A DNA stretch of 64,000 bases from NCBI RefSeq assembly GCF_008329705.1, contig NZ_VTSX01000008.1:105530-169529 (forward strand), in the 5' to 3' direction. A program made the position numbers and the translations under genes. Origin of the DNA: Chryseobacterium sp. SN22 (GTDB lineage Bacteria > Bacteroidota > Bacteroidia > Flavobacteriales > Weeksellaceae). The stretch's first letter is position 1, and every line of letters starts with the position of its first letter. This document shows, one piece after another, positions 60,660 to 64,000 of the stretch. The notes beneath the pieces were generated by a model. It was not told the origin of the DNA, did not search any database, and saw only the letters and a program-made list of their open reading frames with translations.

Positions 60660-60804
60660 TCTGCTAAATTGATATCAGAAAAATAATATAATTTATAGTT
60701 AAGTATTATTTAAATGATTTAATGTGTAATGATTTGATAATAAATATTTTAATCATAGTATGGGCTGCGTTTATTACTCTTATCGCTCTCAATGACATTA
60801 TAAT

Positions 60805-60826
60805 TATCTTTGTTTTATTAAATTTG
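60805..60826 (+). promoter_or_regulatory. Two candidate -7 boxes of the LysR gene
   Basis: TATCTTTG (60805-60812) and TAAATTTG (60819-60826) both match TAnnTTTG ahead of the ATG at 60846. The intergenic region to mdaB (60623-60845) is where LysR would bind. Confidence 0.55.
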
Positions 60827-60845
60827 CATCATAAAAATAATACCT

Positions 60846-61763
60846 ATGGTTAATTTGGAATGGTACCGGACTTTTAAGGCGATCTACAGAACCGGGACGC
60901 TTACCGAAGCTGCCGATACCCTGTTTATTTCCCAACCGGGGGTAAGCCTACATCTGAGTTCGCTTGAAGCTTACGTCGGCTATAAATTGTTCGACCGGAC
61001 GGGAAGAAAAATGATTCCTACGGAAAGGGGAAAGGTTTTATTCAATGCGATCTCGGAGCCGTTGACCAAACTGGAAGAAGTAGAAAAGAACTTTCAGAAA
61101 TCTACGGAGAAACTTACGCCTACCATCAGTGTCGGGATGTGCTTTGAAACCTTCCAGACGACATTGGAGCAGTATGTTTCAAGCCTGCCGTTCAACCTGA
61201 TCATCAGTTTCGGGCAATACCGGGAAATGCTCGATCAGCTGGATAAAGGAATTTTAGACTTAATTATCACTCCGAAAAAAGGCGTTTCGCCAAACATTCA
61301 GCATGAAGCATTTTCATCGGAACAGATTATTCTGGTGGGCGGCAGGGATGTTGATGTACAGGGATTTGAAAAAGCTTTATACGGTAAAGGAACCGAATAT
61401 GCTGAGGAGTGGCTTAGAAATGAGAAATGGTACGGGACTGCCGGGGATATGGAGCATCTTTTCCAGTTCTGGATCCTGAATTTCGGTCACAAGCCGGATT
61501 TCCGACCCAATTATATCGTTCCCAACCTTAATTCCATTGTACGTTGCCTGAAAGGAGGCTCTGGTGTAGCGGTCGTCCCGGATTTCCTCTGTAAAAAAGA
61601 AATTGAAGACGGCGAGATCAAACTGATCTGGGGAGGTGAAAAGAAGCTGGAGAATACCTTGTACTTCGGTTGTCGGAAGAAGACAAATTACCAGCAGGAG
61701 ATTGATCACATCAAAGGATTATTCCGGAAAGTGATGGGGAAAGAAAATATTTTGGCAGGCTAG
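60846..61763 (+). CDS. LysR-family transcriptional regulator
   Basis: This 305-residue regulator has the N-terminal LysR helix-turn-helix (WYRTFKAIYRTGTLTEAADTLFISQPGVSLHL, seen across residues 5-36) and a C-terminal effector-binding domain (about 90-300). It is divergent from mdaB-SDR-ABM, the standard arrangement for control of a neighbouring operon. The effector is unknown, although the target operon suggests a quinone or electrophile. The GNAT gene follows on the other strand. Confidence 0.93.
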   Translation: MVNLEWYRTFKAIYRTGTLTEAADTLFISQPGVSLHLSSLEAYVGYKLFDRTGRKMIPTERGKVLFNAISEPLTKLEEVEKNFQKSTEKLTPTISVGMCFETFQTTLEQYVSSLPFNLIISFGQYREMLDQLDKGILDLIITPKKGVSPNIQHEAFSSEQIILVGGRDVDVQGFEKALYGKGTEYAEEWLRNEKWYGTAGDMEHLFQFWILNFGHKPDFRPNYIVPNLNSIVRCLKGGSGVAVVPDFLCKKEIEDGEIKLIWGGEKKLENTLYFGCRKKTNYQQEIDHIKGLFRKVMGKENILAG

Positions 61764-61800
61764 AGCATCTTTACGATGAGGATTTACGGATTGCAGTTCT

Positions 61801-62235
61801 TTACAGGCTCATATGAATAATCGGATAGGGCTTTCCCGAACCATCTTTTTCGGATCTTCCTATTTTTCTGAAACCCATTTTTTCATAAAAACCGATCGCC
61901 TGTGGATTTTGCTCATTCACATCCACTTTGCTCAGTGATGTTGTTTCTTTCATAAACCGGAATAGCATTTTACCCAAGCCTTTTCCCCGTACATCCTGAT
62001 GAATAAAAAGCATTTCCAGGTTTTCTTCCGCAACGGAAGCAAAACCTTTGGGTTGTTTATTTTCGATGATAAGATAGACGGTCAGATTCGGAAGGTAATC
62101 GGCTGGAATGGCTTCTTTAAAATAATTAAAATCTTCTTCAGCAAGAAAGTCATGGGTAGCTTTTACGGCAGATTCCCAGATTTCCATAATCCTTGGATAA
62201 TCTTTTGAAGTGGCCGGCCTGATCTGATGTTCCAT
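61801..62235 (-). CDS. GNAT-family N-acetyltransferase
   Basis: This 144-residue protein has the GNAT fold: IRPATSKDYPRIMEIWESAV at the start, the acetyl-CoA pyrophosphate-binding loop VRGKGLGK (about 78-85) and a C-terminal NPQAIGFYEKMGFRKIGR. The closest remembered relatives are YjaB-like acetyltransferases. The acceptor is unknown. A TACCTTTG box lies 14 nt before the ATG. Confidence 0.9.
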   Translation of the reverse strand: MEHQIRPATSKDYPRIMEIWESAVKATHDFLAEEDFNYFKEAIPADYLPNLTVYLIIENKQPKGFASVAEENLEMLFIHQDVRGKGLGKMLFRFMKETTSLSKVDVNEQNPQAIGFYEKMGFRKIGRSEKDGSGKPYPIIHMSL

Positions 62236-62249
62236 ATCCTGAATTTGTA

Positions 62250-62257
62250 CAAAGGTA
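62250..62257 (-). promoter_or_regulatory. -7 box of the GNAT gene
   Basis: The minus strand reads TACCTTTG, 14 nt before the ATG at 62235. Confidence 0.6.
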
Positions 62258-62458
62258 AAATTTAGAAATTAAATGCTGCACCGCCACAGAAACTTAATTT
62301 CACATGAATCTGAAGAAAAACCAAATTGGTTTTTGCCGAATTAACCAGGTTTTACAGGTAATATCGGTAGAAAAGAAACAAACTAACCGTAAAACGGGTA
62401 GTAAAAAATCCCGAAATATTATCGAACTTTGTCTGTAACCTATAATAAACTACATAAT

Positions 62459-63334
62459 ATGCAACAGAAAACATATACAGGACAACCTGTAATTACCTTA
62501 AATAACGGAGTAGATATCCCGGCGCTTGGCTTCGGGGTATGGCAGATGGAAAACCTGCAGGAATGTGAAAATGCGGTTACCAAAGCCATTGAAACCGGTT
62601 ACCGGATGATCGATACGGCTTCTATTTACCAGAATGAAGCAGCAGTCGGAAATGCGGTTAAAAACAGCGGAACGGATCGGGAAGAGCTGTTTATTACATC
62701 GAAGCTTTGGGTCCAGGATACATCTTATGAAAAGGCAAAAGGCGCTTTTCAGCGAACACTGGACCGGTTGCAGCTGGATTATCTTGATATGTATCTGATC
62801 CATTGGCCGTATGCCGATTTTCCCGGCGCATGGAAAGCAATGGAGGAATTGTATCAGGAAGGAAAGATCAAAGCAATCGGAGTCTGCAATTTTCCGGAGG
62901 ATAAGATGGAACAACTGAAAGCTACTGCAACCGTTCTTCCGGTGATTAACCAGATCGAGCTTCACCCGATTTTCCAGCAAAAGGAACTGCAGAAGTACAA
63001 TCGGGAGAATAACATCATTACGCAGCCATGGAGCCCGCTTGGAAACGGCAACGCCGGACTGCTGAAGAATACGGAATTGCAGTCCATCGGTGAAAAATAT
63101 GGAAAAACCGTACCGCAGGTGATTTTAAGGTGGCACCTGCAGGAAGGATTCTGCGTCATTCCGAAATCGGTGACACCTTCAAGAATTGAGGAAAACTTTA
63201 ACGTATTTGATTTTGAATTAACGGAAGATGAAATAAATATGGTCCGCTCGATGGATACCGGGAAAAGACTGTTCTTCGATCCGAAAGATCCGGAATGGGA
63301 ACAGAAAATGCTGAAGGCCGTGGCGGATATTTAA
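62459..63334 (+). CDS. Aldo/keto reductase
   Basis: Starting at 62459 (MQQKTYTGQPVITLNNG) gives 291 residues with the AKR catalytic tetrad: D52 and Y57 (IDTASIYQNE), K82 (TSKLWV) and H115 (LIHWPY). The IPKSVTPSRIEENFNVFDF segment near the C terminus binds NADP. It reduces aldehydes or ketones, probably 2,5-diketogluconate-type or reactive carbonyl substrates. The ATG at 62429 would add ten residues without family match. An AT-rich nuclease-like gene starts 4 nt after its stop. Confidence 0.92.
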   Translation: MQQKTYTGQPVITLNNGVDIPALGFGVWQMENLQECENAVTKAIETGYRMIDTASIYQNEAAVGNAVKNSGTDREELFITSKLWVQDTSYEKAKGAFQRTLDRLQLDYLDMYLIHWPYADFPGAWKAMEELYQEGKIKAIGVCNFPEDKMEQLKATATVLPVINQIELHPIFQQKELQKYNRENNIITQPWSPLGNGNAGLLKNTELQSIGEKYGKTVPQVILRWHLQEGFCVIPKSVTPSRIEENFNVFDFELTEDEINMVRSMDTGKRLFFDPKDPEWEQKMLKAVADI

Positions 63335-63338
63335 TATT

Positions 63339-64000
63339 ATGTGGAAAGAATACGAAAGAGAAGTATATCAGGCTTTGAAAAAAGCTTATCCGGAATGTGA
63401 AATAGAATTTGATGATTCTATTTTAGGAATTTATAGTAAGGCTGAAAGGCAAATTGATTTTTCTATTAGAGGAACAGTTGCTGGAAAGAGAATACTAGGG
63501 ATTGTAGATTGTAAATTTTATAATAAAAATATTGATGTAAAAGGAGTAGAAAGTTTTATAGGAATGAGCCAAGATGTTAATGCGAATTTTGGTTTTATAA
63601 TTACAAATAATGGATATTCTCAGGCAGCAAAAAATAGGATAAAATATTCTAGTGTAAAATTAGATATTCTAGAATTTAATGAGTTTGGGAAAATTGATAT
63701 TCCTGTTGATTATTTTTTTAATCAGAATATTAAAGGATTACAATTGTCCAAATATGAATTTGTAAGAAGAAATAAACAAAATACAGGTTTCTTTGACCCC
63801 GAAAAGTCAGATTATTTTAAAAGAATTATTTGTTACAAAGAGAAATATGTAGAAACTGAATATTACGCATTTAAAAAGCTATTAGAAAATTCTATAAGAA
63901 CTTTGAGAGATTTTGAAAAGATAGATGAGATTAATATTTTTATTCCAGTCTGTAACGAAAATAACAAGCATTTATACAGCTGCAAAATTAGTAGAAATAC
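63339..64000 (+). CDS. Mrr-like restriction endonuclease-fold protein, partial
   Basis: The frame starts at 63339, 4 nt after the aldo/keto reductase stop, and is open to the window edge (220 residues visible). QIDFSIRG with D40, then GIVDCKFYNK with D57 and K59, form a PD-(D/E)xK nuclease core of the Mrr type, followed by the typical GVESFIGMSQDVNANFGFIITNNG. Codons are strongly A/T-biased (many ATA, AGA, TTA), unlike the genes before it, which suggests horizontal acquisition. It could be a restriction enzyme or a nuclease part of a defence system continuing to the right. Confidence 0.8.
   Translation, partial: MWKEYEREVYQALKKAYPECEIEFDDSILGIYSKAERQIDFSIRGTVAGKRILGIVDCKFYNKNIDVKGVESFIGMSQDVNANFGFIITNNGYSQAAKNRIKYSSVKLDILEFNEFGKIDIPVDYFFNQNIKGLQLSKYEFVRRNKQNTGFFDPEKSDYFKRIICYKEKYVETEYYAFKKLLENSIRTLRDFEKIDEINIFIPVCNENNKHLYSCKISRN

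Overview
The window is a gene-dense chromosomal segment of a Bacteroidetes bacterium, most likely a Chryseobacterium/Elizabethkingia-type member of the Weeksellaceae. Three things point there: many genes carry the Bacteroidetes promoter box TAnnTTTG, often with TTG about 19 nt upstream; the gene content is typical (PNGase F-type glycosidase with a GLPGLI-like domain, two-gene M16 peptidase set, homogentisate pathway, short double-glycine peptides); and the intergenic repeats are of the kind common in that group. No rRNA, tRNA, CRISPR array, transposase or prophage was seen.

Layout. 1-9 kb: a truncated secreted protein, a frameshifted asnB, a secreted PNGase F-like enzyme, a manganese catalase, an RsmB-type RNA methyltransferase, YjdM and a KgtP-like permease. 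9-25 kb: housekeeping (ABC ATPase, YceI lipoprotein, PheS, two-component system, ferredoxin reductase plus ferredoxin, alarmone synthetase-like protein, broken LOG gene, PepD, RecR, two family-2 glycosyltransferases, SecG). 25-34 kb: M16 peptidase pair, soluble PAS kinase with a receiver, UvrD-type helicase, secreted esterase. 34-42 kb: PLD-like membrane protein, CstA, esterases, a HipA-like kinase/DUF3037 pair and a tandem cluster of three six-cysteine leader peptides, the most unusual item here. 42-49 kb: tyrosine/homogentisate catabolism on the minus strand (hmgA, CoA-transferase, hppD, fahA, flavin reductase). 49-55 kb: TonB-dependent receptor with a palindromic operator, a thioredoxin-like protein and a glycine betaine ABC transporter operon (proVWX type). 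55-64 kb: repeat-rich spacers, DUF1304, a Crp/Fnr regulator, an AhpD-like protein, a LysR-divergent quinone-redox operon (mdaB, SDR, ABM), an acetyltransferase, an aldo/keto reductase, and at the right edge the start of an AT-rich Mrr-like nuclease gene.

How the genes work together. The homogentisate block takes 4-hydroxyphenylpyruvate to fumarate and acetoacetate, and the CoA-transferase could activate an acid product. The HK/LuxR regulator pair and the PAS kinase/receiver pair are two independent signalling modules. The LysR-mdaB-SDR-ABM divergon looks like a quinone or electrophile response. The OpuA-type transporter serves osmoprotection. Two genes (asnB, LOG) are interrupted by small indels and need checking against reads. 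All functions are inferred by reading translated sequence; no database search was possible.
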